Assembly (NCBI GenBank): GCA_032907565.1
Contig: JAJJPK010000009.1
Coordinates: forward strand, 1-30,572
Direction of reading: 5' to 3'
Source: ZC4RG29 sp032907565
GTDB taxonomy: Bacteria > Bacteroidota > Bacteroidia > Cytophagales > Cyclobacteriaceae
Length of the DNA: 30,572 bases
In this document: positions 17,501 to 25,124 of the stretch, in pieces
Numbering within the stretch: position 1 is the first letter of the stretch
Layout of the letters: each line of letters begins with the position of its first letter
Position numbers and translations under genes: made by a program
Notes under the pieces: generated by a model
The model's input: only the letters and a program-made list of their open reading frames with translations
What the model was told of the DNA's origin: nothing
Database searches by the model: none

Positions 17501-20500
17501 ACACCGCTGCCTACAACAGCTGACGCTGGTCCCGATAAGACCGTTTGCGGACCGACAACCCTGGAAGGTAATGTTCCGGCTGTAGGTACAGGTACCTGGA
17601 CGATCGTAAGCGGGACGGGAGGAATACTTGATGATCCCAGCGATCCGGCAAGTGGATTTACCGGGAACAGCGGGGAGGTATACGTTCTCGAATGGACGAT
17701 ATCAACCTGCACCACCAGTTCGGACCAGGTGCAGATTACCTTCGACCCGGATAGCCCCACCGTTGCCAACGCGGGAGGTGATCAGACGATTTGTAGCACA
17801 GTAACCACCACAGCAACTTTGCTCGCCAACACGCCGACAGTAGGTGTCGGCCAGTGGTCGGTTGTAAGCGGCGCAGGCGGATCCTTTGCTGACGCTTCTT
17901 CTCCCGGTACATTATTTACAGGCGTGGCTGGAGAAACCTACGTACTGCGGTGGACCATTACGGCAACCTGCGCGAGCACGAGCGACGACATTACTGTTGT
18001 TTTTGAGCCCGGACCTTCCGCCGCCGATGCGGGCACCGATATCCAGACCTGCGGTACCAGCGCCACGCTGGCTGCAGTAGCTCCCACGATAGGCACCGGA
18101 GCATGGAGCGTCGTTACGGGCGCGGGTGGCAGCTTCGCGGACCCGTCGGATCCGGCAACACAATTCACGGGCGTTGCAGGAACAACGTATACGCTACGCT
18201 GGACAGTAACGAACTCTTGCGGATCGACCACAGATGACGTCGTCGTGGAACTAGAGTCTGCACCTACTACTGCAGACGCGGGACCCGACAAGACGGTCTG
18301 CGGTTCAACCAACCTTGAAGGAAACGCACCTCTGATAGGCTCCGGCCTCTGGACTATCACCTCGGGATCCGGTGGCGTCATTGCTGATCCTTCCAACCCA
18401 ACGAGCGCATTTAGTGGAGTGGGAGGCACGGCCTATACGCTGGTATGGACCATTAGCAATGGAAGCTGCGCACCAAGCACCGATGAAGTAATCATTACAC
18501 TCGATCCTGATAGCCCGACACCGTCCGATGCGGGACCCGACCAAACCGTCTGCGGCACCAATGCAACCCTCGCCGCAGTTGATCCCGCTGTCGGTACGGG
18601 TCAGTGGACAGTCGTGAGCGGCACCGGAGGTTCTTTTGTTGATGACACCGATCCGGCTACAGTCTTCAATGGCACGGCCGGCAGCACTTACGTACTTCGC
18701 TGGACGATCACGTCATCGTGTGGATCGTCGGAGGATGAGGTTACGATCGTATTTGAAGAAGCGCCGACAACTGCCAACGCAGGATCTGATCTGCTGAATT
18801 CGTGCGGGCCGGTTAACCTTCCAGGCAATACGCCGGCGGTTGGTACCGGGACATGGACTATCGTAAGCGGTACGGGAGGCGTGATATCTGACCCTTCCGA
18901 TCCGAACTCGGTGTTCCAGGGTACGCCCGGCGCTTCGTATACTTTGGAGTGGACGATCACAAACGGCTCTTGTCCGCCATCGTCCGATCAGCTAGAAGTT
19001 TCTTTTGATCTCAATACGCCTACTATCGCTGATGCAGGTCCGGACCAGAACGTCTGCGGCACGGAAGCTACGTTGGCTGCCAACACACCGGTGATCGGTG
19101 TCGGCCAGTGGTCAGTTGTCTTTGGTGCCGGAGGTTCGTTTGACGACCCTTCAGATCCTAACACGACCTTCACAGGCGTAGCCGGTACCACATATCAATT
19201 GCTCTGGACTATCAGCAATGGGGTAACTTGTACGCCCAGCAACGACGACGTCGTCATCACATTCGATGTTCCGCCGACTGCAGCCGTCGCCGGACCTGAC
19301 CAACAGATTTGCGGGTCGGTTGCAACACTCGCGGGCAATGCACCTGCTGTGGGTACAGGCCAATGGAGCGTAGTCAGTGGCGGGGGCGGATCATTTGACG
19401 ATCCGGCAAATCCTACGGCTGAATTTACCGGCGTGCAAGGCACGACATACATCGTGCGCTGGACCATTACCAACTCCTGCGGCGATTCACAGGATGAAGT
19501 GGAGATCACCCTCGATCAGATGCCGACGGTGGCTGACGCGGGAGCGGATCAGACGGTGTGTGGTCCTGCAACCCTGGCGGGCAACACGCCCGGTGTCGGT
19601 ACCGGTACGTGGACCATCGTGAGCGGAGTGGGAGGAGTCCTTTCCGATCCTTCCAGTCCGACCACCGTGTTCTCAGGTACGGGCGGGACGACGTACACAC
19701 TCCAGTGGACCATTACCAACGGAAGCTGCGGCTCGACTTCAGATCAGGTAGACATTACGTTTGACCCCGACACACCGACGATCGCCGATGCAGGCGCTGA
19801 TCAAAACGTGTGCGGTACGTCAACGACGCTTGCCGCTAACACGCCGGTGGTTGGCACTGGTCAGTGGAGCATCGTGAGCGGTACAGGCGGATCGTTTGTA
19901 GACGACCTTGATCCTGCTACGACATTCAATGGCACCGCCGGCACCACGTATGTGCTGCGGTGGACCATTTCAAACGGCGTCGTATGTGCGCCGAGTACTG
20001 ATGAGGTTACTATCGCATTTGAAGAACTGCCGACGGGCACTAGTGCAGGAGCCGATCAACAAGTCTGTGGTACGTCGCTGGCACTTGCAGGGAATACTCC
20101 TGCATCCGGCACCGGCCTCTGGACGATAGTGAGCGGTACAGGCGGATCGTTTGACGATCCGAACGATCCAACAACGAACTTTAGCGGTAACGCAGGCGAA
20201 ACCTATGTTCTGCGCTGGACCGTCACCAACTCCTGCGGCGCAGAGTCGGATGAAGTAAGCATTACATTCGACGCCGCACCTCCGGCTGCCGATGCCGGGC
20301 CGGACCAAATCATCTGCGGCGCGACCTTCACGTCGCTGGCGGCAAATGCCCCCGGCGCAGGAAATACCGGTCTGTGGATTGTGATCAGCGGAGCCGGTGG
20401 AGGTGTTCTAACGCCTTCCAGTCCGACGTCCCAGTTTACTGGTGTTGCAGGCACGTCGTACACGCTGCGCTGGGTCATTACGAACGGTGGCACTTGTCAG

Positions 20501-22705
20501 CCGTCTACGGATGATGTCGTAATCAACTTTGCATCGGCACCTGCTTCGACGTCGCCGGTGAATGTCTGTATTAACGCTGCCGCGCCGACGTTGCAGGCCA
20601 CGGCTACCGGTGCCACCAGCATCAACTGGTATTCGGATGCCGGGATGACCAATCTCGTTTTCACGGGTGCAAACTATACACCGGGTCCTGCTGAGCTCAA
20701 TATGAGTGTGACGGGAACGACGACATTTTACGTCACGGCCACGTATCCTTGCGGTGAGTCGGCCGCCACTGTAGTTGACGTCAATGTAGTAGACGGACCG
20801 GGTTGTGGTGGAGGCGGAGGCCAGGATTGCTTTGCCTTTACGATATTAGTTGTAGATGCTGAAACGCAACGACCTTCCTGCTCAGACCAGGATGATGGCG
20901 TGATTACGCTCGATGTGTCAGGAACGGTCGGTGGAAACTACATTGTTCAACTGATTTCGCCTACGGACACACTTACGCAAATCGGGCCGGCAGGTATTTT
21001 CAAGTTCATCAATCTTTCAGCAGCGTCGTACAGCTATCGCGTAACAGACGCAGCCTCCAATGTATGTCAGCAACCGTACAACCTGCCGCTGCGAACTTTG
21101 GTCGAGGCCACGGCAAGCGACCCCGTGGATGCCACGTGCTTTGGTGATGCTTCCGGTGCGGTCACCATGACCATTACCGGTGGAAACTCTCCTTATGAAT
21201 ACTCCCTTGACGGAATGACCTGGATAGATGGCCTGATTTCGGGAGGGCAGATAACTGGCCTGCCGGCTAACGGTACATACCCGATCCTTGTCCGTGATGA
21301 CGCCAGCGATCTCTGTCCGGCGGAAGTCATGGTAACGATCAACAGTGTACATCCGCAAATTCAGGCAACTTTCGATGTAACGCCGGCGACCTGCAATGGA
21401 GCTGACGGCGCTATCGATGTGAGCTCAGTTAGCGGTGGTAGCGGTTCAGGATATCAGTATGCGTTGAACGGCGGCACGTTCGGTGATGGTCCGTTCACCG
21501 ACCTCAGCGGCGGCAACTATACCGTCACCGTTCGCGATGCTGCGGGTTGTACGCGCGACTTTACGGTTTCGGTTACGTTCCCCGGCTTCGTGAATCATAC
21601 GATCACTCCATCCAACGCAACGTGCGATAACAACGGTTACAGCGGCGCCATTACAGTCGCCATTGCTGATCCCGGCACGTTCCAGGTTGCACTCAGCACC
21701 GATCAGTTCAATGAACCTGAGGACGCGTTGTATCAAACCTACAGTGCGCCATCGGTTACGTTCGAATACTTGGCACGAGGCACGTACTACGTTTATATCC
21801 GCTCGACAGGGGCCGGATGTCCGACGAGGAGTGCGCCGATTGCAATAAACGGTACGTATGCAATCGACTTTGACATAGAGACTTTCTGCGATAACAGGAA
21901 ATTGTCGCTATCGCTGACGAATATTACCGGCGAGCCGGGAGTACCTATCACGATCGACGTTTACAAGAAATTCACAAATGTCAAGGTGGACGCGATTGAT
22001 GTGGCGTCGATTCCCGCCACGGGCAGTTACTTGATCGAGCACGCTACACATCCCTGGTTGCAGTCTCCGGGTGAATACCAGATCCAGGTTGTGCAGTTGC
22101 AGTCGACGTTCTGTTTGATGACGTCACAGCTGGTGGACTTTGTTGTGCCTGTCGACTTGTTTGCGGCCATCGGTGTCACGGAGGAATCCTATCCCGACAT
22201 TATGAATGGGTCAATGCAGATCACAAGCTTCAGTGGACCGGGGCCTGATTACACGACGTACGTGAGACTGGATTCGGCTGCTGTGCCGGGGCAGGTATTT
22301 ACGTCCGGTCCGGATGTCGTGCCAGCCAACCCGGTAGGTGTTTACGAGATCGTCTACAACAACATTCCGGCTGGTCGCTATGAAGTTATAGTAGCTGACA
22401 AGAATGGCTGTACGCTGACGCTGGTAGGTCGTGTGCCCCTCGATACGGACATTTACATTCCCAACATCTTCACGCCGAATGGTGACGGAGTGAACGACTT
22501 TTTCTACATCCGGAACCTGCCGCCTTCAGGCGCGAACCTGATCATCAGCAATCGCTGGGGTACCCAGGTGTTCTCATCTAACAGTTATCAGAATGACTGG
22601 GATGGGGGAGAAGTTACGGATGGCGTGTATTTCTACAGGCTCAAGGTACCGGATGGCGGCGCCATAACCGGGTGGGTTGAAATTCTCCGTGGAGTTAAGC
22701 CCTGA
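14525..22705 (+). CDS. Giant T9SS-exported SprB-like adhesin with Ig/PKD-like repeats
   Basis: This is a 2,726-aa cell-surface protein. Residues 1-27 are a signal peptide (ending PAYA before Q28). Residues about 30-200 hold SprB-type modules (TDVSCFGANDGTITI, GTGSIDITVTGGTAPYTYLW). Residues about 205-284 hold one divergent Ig-like unit. Residues 285-994 are eight repeats of about 89 aa (family A: VDAG-TICEG-TLAGTIGGSATSATW-SGDGTF-YTPGPNDIAAG). Residues 995-2004 are twelve repeats of about 84 aa (family B: ADAGPDQTVCG-GTGQWSVVSGTGGSF-TYVLRWTI). An Ig-like unit precedes a glycine stretch at about 2093-2099, then further SprB-like modules follow to about 2640. The CHU_C/gliding-motility sorting domain occupies 2643-2726 (YIPNIFTPNGDGVNDFF, ISNRWGTQVF, TDGVYFYRL). 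SprB of Flavobacterium johnsoniae is the gliding adhesin with the same logic; the equivalence here is by architecture only. Its last 11 bp overlap the end of the opposing acyl-CoA reductase gene. Confidence 0.93.
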   Translation: MTRLFFKLLGSGLAMALMLGVAKPAYAQCPTVVSRTNTDVSCFGANDGTITITLSTDVDNFELFDNFLGSFVTISVTENETPNSVTYSDLYPSSYQVVAFKGGCPTLQISDGPGGIEITEPAQLAVSVDAIDPDCDTSIGSGTGSIDITVTGGTAPYTYLWSDGATSEDRTTLDAGNYHVDITDANGCVIGTDAVVPVITQAEAGPDQNVCADNTVLAANSPGTGEMGTWTVISGSGSFSNPSSPTSSVGGLAFGDNVFRWTITDTGGICSGTFSDVTITRFTPASVDAGVPITICAGTTATLAGTIGGAATSATWSTAGDGSFNNPALLNAIYTPGPNDIAAGSVVLTLTTNDPLGPCPAMNDNVTITIDAVATVNAGSDLTICEGETATMAGTFGGVATGVTWSTSGDGSFDVITNPNAIYTPGPNDIANGTVTLTLATDDPAGPCPAVSDDVILTINPQPIVDAGPDQTICSSGSAVLAGTFGGGASSATWSTSGDGTFDNPSALNATYTPGSGDITAGMVTLTLTTNDPAGPCVAESDDVIITIEPEATVDAGAPIIICATDTAPLAGTIGGSATSATWTTAGDGTFDNATALNAIYTPGPNDISAGSVTLTLTTDDPAGVCDAVSDDVVITINPEAIVDAGAPLSICEGTTATLAGTIGGSATSATWSTSGDGTFNNASLLNAVYTPGPADIVAGIVTLTLTTNDPAGPCLPASDDVVITIDPAPTVDAGATLTICSDGTAALVGVIGGSATNATWTTSGDGSFNNASALNAIYTPGPNDIAAGTVTLTLTTDDPAGACPAASDDVVVLINATPAVDAGAPLTICEGATATLAGVIGGGASSATWSTAGDGTFNNPSLLNAIYTPGPNDLAAGTVTLTLTTDDPTGPCVAASDDVVITFDAAPTADAGAPQTICATDAVTLAGTIGGSATTSTWTTSGDGTFDDASSLTATYTPGAGDIAAGTVTLTLATGATATCPSVSDDVVITITPLPTTADAGPDKTVCGPTTLEGNVPAVGTGTWTIVSGTGGILDDPSDPASGFTGNSGEVYVLEWTISTCTTSSDQVQITFDPDSPTVANAGGDQTICSTVTTTATLLANTPTVGVGQWSVVSGAGGSFADASSPGTLFTGVAGETYVLRWTITATCASTSDDITVVFEPGPSAADAGTDIQTCGTSATLAAVAPTIGTGAWSVVTGAGGSFADPSDPATQFTGVAGTTYTLRWTVTNSCGSTTDDVVVELESAPTTADAGPDKTVCGSTNLEGNAPLIGSGLWTITSGSGGVIADPSNPTSAFSGVGGTAYTLVWTISNGSCAPSTDEVIITLDPDSPTPSDAGPDQTVCGTNATLAAVDPAVGTGQWTVVSGTGGSFVDDTDPATVFNGTAGSTYVLRWTITSSCGSSEDEVTIVFEEAPTTANAGSDLLNSCGPVNLPGNTPAVGTGTWTIVSGTGGVISDPSDPNSVFQGTPGASYTLEWTITNGSCPPSSDQLEVSFDLNTPTIADAGPDQNVCGTEATLAANTPVIGVGQWSVVFGAGGSFDDPSDPNTTFTGVAGTTYQLLWTISNGVTCTPSNDDVVITFDVPPTAAVAGPDQQICGSVATLAGNAPAVGTGQWSVVSGGGGSFDDPANPTAEFTGVQGTTYIVRWTITNSCGDSQDEVEITLDQMPTVADAGADQTVCGPATLAGNTPGVGTGTWTIVSGVGGVLSDPSSPTTVFSGTGGTTYTLQWTITNGSCGSTSDQVDITFDPDTPTIADAGADQNVCGTSTTLAANTPVVGTGQWSIVSGTGGSFVDDLDPATTFNGTAGTTYVLRWTISNGVVCAPSTDEVTIAFEELPTGTSAGADQQVCGTSLALAGNTPASGTGLWTIVSGTGGSFDDPNDPTTNFSGNAGETYVLRWTVTNSCGAESDEVSITFDAAPPAADAGPDQIICGATFTSLAANAPGAGNTGLWIVISGAGGGVLTPSSPTSQFTGVAGTSYTLRWVITNGGTCQPSTDDVVINFASAPASTSPVNVCINAAAPTLQATATGATSINWYSDAGMTNLVFTGANYTPGPAELNMSVTGTTTFYVTATYPCGESAATVVDVNVVDGPGCGGGGGQDCFAFTILVVDAETQRPSCSDQDDGVITLDVSGTVGGNYIVQLISPTDTLTQIGPAGIFKFINLSAASYSYRVTDAASNVCQQPYNLPLRTLVEATASDPVDATCFGDASGAVTMTITGGNSPYEYSLDGMTWIDGLISGGQITGLPANGTYPILVRDDASDLCPAEVMVTINSVHPQIQATFDVTPATCNGADGAIDVSSVSGGSGSGYQYALNGGTFGDGPFTDLSGGNYTVTVRDAAGCTRDFTVSVTFPGFVNHTITPSNATCDNNGYSGAITVAIADPGTFQVALSTDQFNEPEDALYQTYSAPSVTFEYLARGTYYVYIRSTGAGCPTRSAPIAINGTYAIDFDIETFCDNRKLSLSLTNITGEPGVPITIDVYKKFTNVKVDAIDVASIPATGSYLIEHATHPWLQSPGEYQIQVVQLQSTFCLMTSQLVDFVVPVDLFAAIGVTEESYPDIMNGSMQITSFSGPGPDYTTYVRLDSAAVPGQVFTSGPDVVPANPVGVYEIVYNNIPAGRYEVIVADKNGCTLTLVGRVPLDTDIYIPNIFTPNGDGVNDFFYIRNLPPSGANLIISNRWGTQVFSSNSYQNDWDGGEVTDGVYFYRLKVPDGGAITGWVEILRGVKP
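15377..17506 (+). repeat. Coding repeat array A, 8 units of about 266 bp
   Basis: Eight consecutive in-frame units encode about 89 aa each, every one with TIC(A/E/S), a GDG(S/T)F turn, YTPG and SDDV(V/I)(I/L)TI. Protein similarity is high while codon choice differs between units. That pattern implies old duplication followed by synonymous divergence rather than recent expansion. Confidence 0.88.
17507..20536 (+). repeat. Coding repeat array B, 12 units of about 252 bp
   Basis: Twelve units of about 84 aa encode AG(P/A)D-CG-GTG-W-(V/I)SG-GG-Y-L-WTI. They fall into subtypes: units 1, 4, 6 and 9 carry CG(P/S)xxLxGN and TWTI or LWTI; units 2, 5, 7 and 10 begin with an acidic D-x-PT linker; units 3, 8 and 11 end in NSCG. 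The subtypes recur with a period of mostly three units (about 750 bp). Confidence 0.85.
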
Positions 22706-23714
22706 CCGGGCGGTTAAGGCCCTGAAGAAACAGGATCGTGTCGACACCGTCGGCATAGTCTGACGGCTCCGGGAACTGTGCCTGGCCGAAGGGTACTGTA
22801 GCGGGCGGGCGTGACCCGACAACGCACTGGATCTTGTGCTGCATCTCAGCTAATCGGGCGCGAAGGTGCTCCTCTGCTGTGTACTCCTCGTAGAAGAGGA
22901 CGGCTACGGGCGAAACGGCTTTGTCGCTACCCGTGAGAAGGACGAAGCCCGTGTCGCTGAAGGGAACCTCATTGATCAGGAACACCGCTTTTTGATACTC
23001 GTAGTTGTTGAAGTATTTGTGGTGATGAATCACATCCTGGTGTACTTTCCAGGGGCCGGTGAGGCGTGAAATGTCGTAGCCTTCCGGGACGAACAGGTGT
23101 GAGACGTTGCGGCATCCGAGTCCGAAGTAGGTGAAAACGTCTGCCCCCAGGGCTGCGAGCTGCTCTTCCGATTCGTCGCCAAAAAGTATGGCACAGGAGG
23201 TGCGGTTCTTACGGATGATTGAGGGATATTTGCCGAAGTAGTATTCGAAGTATCGGGACGAATTATCGCTGCCCGTGGCAATCACTGCGTCGAAGTTTTT
23301 CAATTGCTCTGCAAATTCGATGGGCGCACGCGGTTCTATGGCGTGTAATTCTTCCACGATGAAGTGGGTGAGGACGGAGTCCTTCGAACTGGCTTTAACG
23401 AGCGCGCGGTTTCCTGTGAGGAACACCGTCATGATGTCGTGGAAGCCGACCAGTGGGACATTTCCGGCCAGTACGAGTGCAATTGTCTTTTGCGGCGTGG
23501 GTTCATCGAGATCGTATGGATCGAGCCAGGAACGAAGTGCAGCTTCATCCAGCAGCTTACGAACCCCTGTTAGGGCGGTGTTTATGTTTGCGGGTGTGAA
23601 CCATGGGTTCTGGTTACCGACGCGTTCGTAGATCGCATTCAGGGTAGCGCTATCGATTGTGTCGATCCGTCGGCGCAATTGCACTAATGAATGCAGTCTT
23701 TCCTCTAAATTCAT
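22695..23714 (-). CDS. Acyl-CoA reductase, LuxC family
   Basis: This 339-aa enzyme is of the LuxC/aldehyde-dehydrogenase-like superfamily that reduces acyl-CoA (or an acyl-enzyme) to the aldehyde using NADPH. Visible are the nucleotide-binding region LVLAGNVPLVGFHDIMTVFL with GNRALVKASSKD, and the catalytic cysteine in FGLGCRNVSHLFVP, matching the acylated Cys of LuxC. The ATG at 23714 is preferred; the frame is open to a TTG at 23747, but that codon overlaps the -33 box of the opposite ferredoxin promoter. No luxA, luxB or luxE-like genes are nearby, so bioluminescence is not suggested. It is divergent from a ferredoxin gene, and the pairing of these two is familiar to me from other Bacteroidota (from memory, not checked). 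The physiological substrate is unknown. Confidence 0.88.
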   Translation of the reverse strand: MNLEERLHSLVQLRRRIDTIDSATLNAIYERVGNQNPWFTPANINTALTGVRKLLDEAALRSWLDPYDLDEPTPQKTIALVLAGNVPLVGFHDIMTVFLTGNRALVKASSKDSVLTHFIVEELHAIEPRAPIEFAEQLKNFDAVIATGSDNSSRYFEYYFGKYPSIIRKNRTSCAILFGDESEEQLAALGADVFTYFGLGCRNVSHLFVPEGYDISRLTGPWKVHQDVIHHHKYFNNYEYQKAVFLINEVPFSDTGFVLLTGSDKAVSPVAVLFYEEYTAEEHLRARLAEMQHKIQCVVGSRPPATVPFGQAQFPEPSDYADGVDTILFLQGLNRPVRA

Positions 23715-23739
23715 GTCAAAAAAGGAGGGAAGTAAATGT

Positions 23740-23770
23740 TTTGTCAAGAACTATTCATCTACTATTTTTG
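23740..23770 (+). promoter_or_regulatory. Bacteroidota-type promoter for the ferredoxin gene
   Basis: TTTG (23740-23743), 19 nt, then TATTTTTG (23763-23770) is a full match to the TTTG / TAnnTTTG consensus with ideal spacing. The leader to the ATG at 23803 would be about 25 nt. Confidence 0.72.
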
Positions 23771-23802
23771 TAGAGTATTAGCGAGTTAAAAATAGGAAAA
23801 GC

Positions 23803-24165
23803 ATGGCAATAATGATTACCGACGAGTGCATCAACTGTGGTGCATGTGAGCCGGAATGCCCTAACACCGCGATTTACGAAGGTGGCAGGGAATGGACGTG
23901 GGCCGGCGGCACAAAACTCGAGCGGGTAGAACTGGAAGACGGGACTGTTATCGATGGCAATGCTCCTCAGGAGCCTGTTTCCAACGAATTCTATTATATC
24001 GTATCCGGAAAGTGTACGGAGTGTACCGGATTTCACGAAGAGCCGCAATGCGCCGCGGTATGTCCGGTAGACTGCTGCGTTCCCGACCCTGACATGGTGG
24101 AAACCAAGGAGGAATTGATGGCCAAGAAGGCCTGGTTGCACCAGGAGGTGGAGGAGAATCTTTGA
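23803..24165 (+). CDS. 2[4Fe-4S] ferredoxin, YfhL/Allochromatium type
   Basis: This is a 120-aa soluble electron carrier. The first cluster motif is C9-x2-C12-x2-C15-x3-C19-P. The second is C71-x2-C74-x8-C83-x3-C87-P, whose eight-residue insertion is typical of the Allochromatium/YfhL group with very low-potential clusters. Between them is an insertion of about 50 residues (EWTWAGGTKLERVELEDG and onward) containing NEFYYIVSGKC, common in the Bacteroidota version. The C-terminal helix (EELMAKKAWLHQEVEENL) is acidic. It has a strong promoter of its own and is divergent from the acyl-CoA reductase. A redox link between the two is plausible but unproven. Downstream is only the REP-like cluster; a weak hairpin (GGTTA and TAACC arms, 24167-24181) follows the stop. 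Confidence 0.94.
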   Translation: MAIMITDECINCGACEPECPNTAIYEGGREWTWAGGTKLERVELEDGTVIDGNAPQEPVSNEFYYIVSGKCTECTGFHEEPQCAAVCPVDCCVPDPDMVETKEELMAKKAWLHQEVEENL

Positions 24166-24211
24166 TGGTTACCCGATAACCGATAAACCCTATTTCGTGG
24201 ACATTTCTTGG

Positions 24212-25063
24212 TAGGGACGCACGGCGTGCGTCCCTTTATCAAAATATAAAGGTACCGACGGACAAAATATATGGTACCGACAGACGGCTGTGAGTCCTTT
24301 CTACCAAAATACGATCACATAGACGCACGGCGTGCGTCCTTCTATCAAACTATAAAGGTACCGACGGACAAAATATATGGTACCGACAGACGGCTGTGAG
24401 TCCTTTCTACCAAAATACGATCACATAGACGCACGGCGTGCGTCCCCCTCTACAACAAACGATCATATGGACGCCTGGTTGTGCGTCCTTCTATTTAGAA
24501 TGTAATATATACTGGACGCTCGGCGTGCGTCCTTCTATCAAACTATAAAGGTACCGACGGACAAAATATATGGTACCGACAGACGGCTGTGAGTCCTTTC
24601 TACCAAAATACGATCACATAGACGCACGGCGTGCGTCCCTTGTATCAAACAATATAAAGGTACCGACGAATAAAATATACTGGTACGGACGGACGGCGTA
24701 CGTCCCTCTACTACAAACGATCATATGGACGCCCGGCTGTGCGTCCCTCGATTTAGAATGTAATATATATTGGACGCACGGCGTGCGTCCCTTTATCAAA
24801 ACATACTGGTACCGACGAATAAAATATACTGGTACCGACAGACGGCTGTGAGTCCTTCTACCAAAATACGATCACATAGACGCACGGCGTGCGTCCCACT
24901 ATCAAAATGTATAGGTACCGACGGACTAAATATACTGGTACTGACGGCGTACGTCCCTCTACAACAAACGATCATATGGACGCCTGGTTGTGCGTCCTTC
25001 TATTTAGAATCCAATTATACGGGTTGGAATGTAATTATCCGGGACGCACGCCGTGCGTCCCTA
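24212..25063. repeat. REP-like palindrome cluster bounded by inverted 23-bp copies
   Basis: The 959-bp gene gap 24166-25124 holds no credible gene but about 17 palindromes sharing GAC-N4/5-GGC-N4/5-GTC. The main type has arms GACGCAC and GTGCGTC with loop GGC (24216, 24322, 24428, 24515, 24621, 24773, 24889; inverted at 25043). Degenerate types are GACAGACGGCTGTGAGTC (about 24279, 24385, 24578, 24838), a form with GACGCC on the left and GTGCGTCC on the right (about 24470, 24727, 24979), and a form with GTACGTCC (about 24690, 24943). A 106-bp direct unit occurs at 24216, 24322 and 24515, almost identical each time. The left end (24212-24234) and right end (25041-25063) are exact reverse complements. 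The cluster lies between two converging gene ends, as REP elements usually do. Short frames inside read DARRAS-like peptides and are not genes. Confidence 0.85.
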
Positions 25064-25124
25064 CTGGTATTAGTGTCGTAAGAAGTATGTTTATAAGGAC
25101 ACATGCCCACGCATAGGTACTGCG

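Noticed and set aside
22695..23747. Bioluminescence locus suggested by the LuxC-type reductase
   Set aside because: No luxA, luxB, luxD or luxE-like gene is present, and LuxC-family reductases occur in many non-luminous bacteria.
24212..25063. CRISPR array
   Set aside because: The repeated units are palindromes of several degenerate types at uneven distances, and the intervals between them are themselves repeated, so there are no unique spacers.
24570..25116. Short reading frames of 60-103 codons in the repeat cluster
   Set aside because: They simply translate the palindromes (peptides such as DARRASL recurring in several frames), and they have no start signals or family resemblance.
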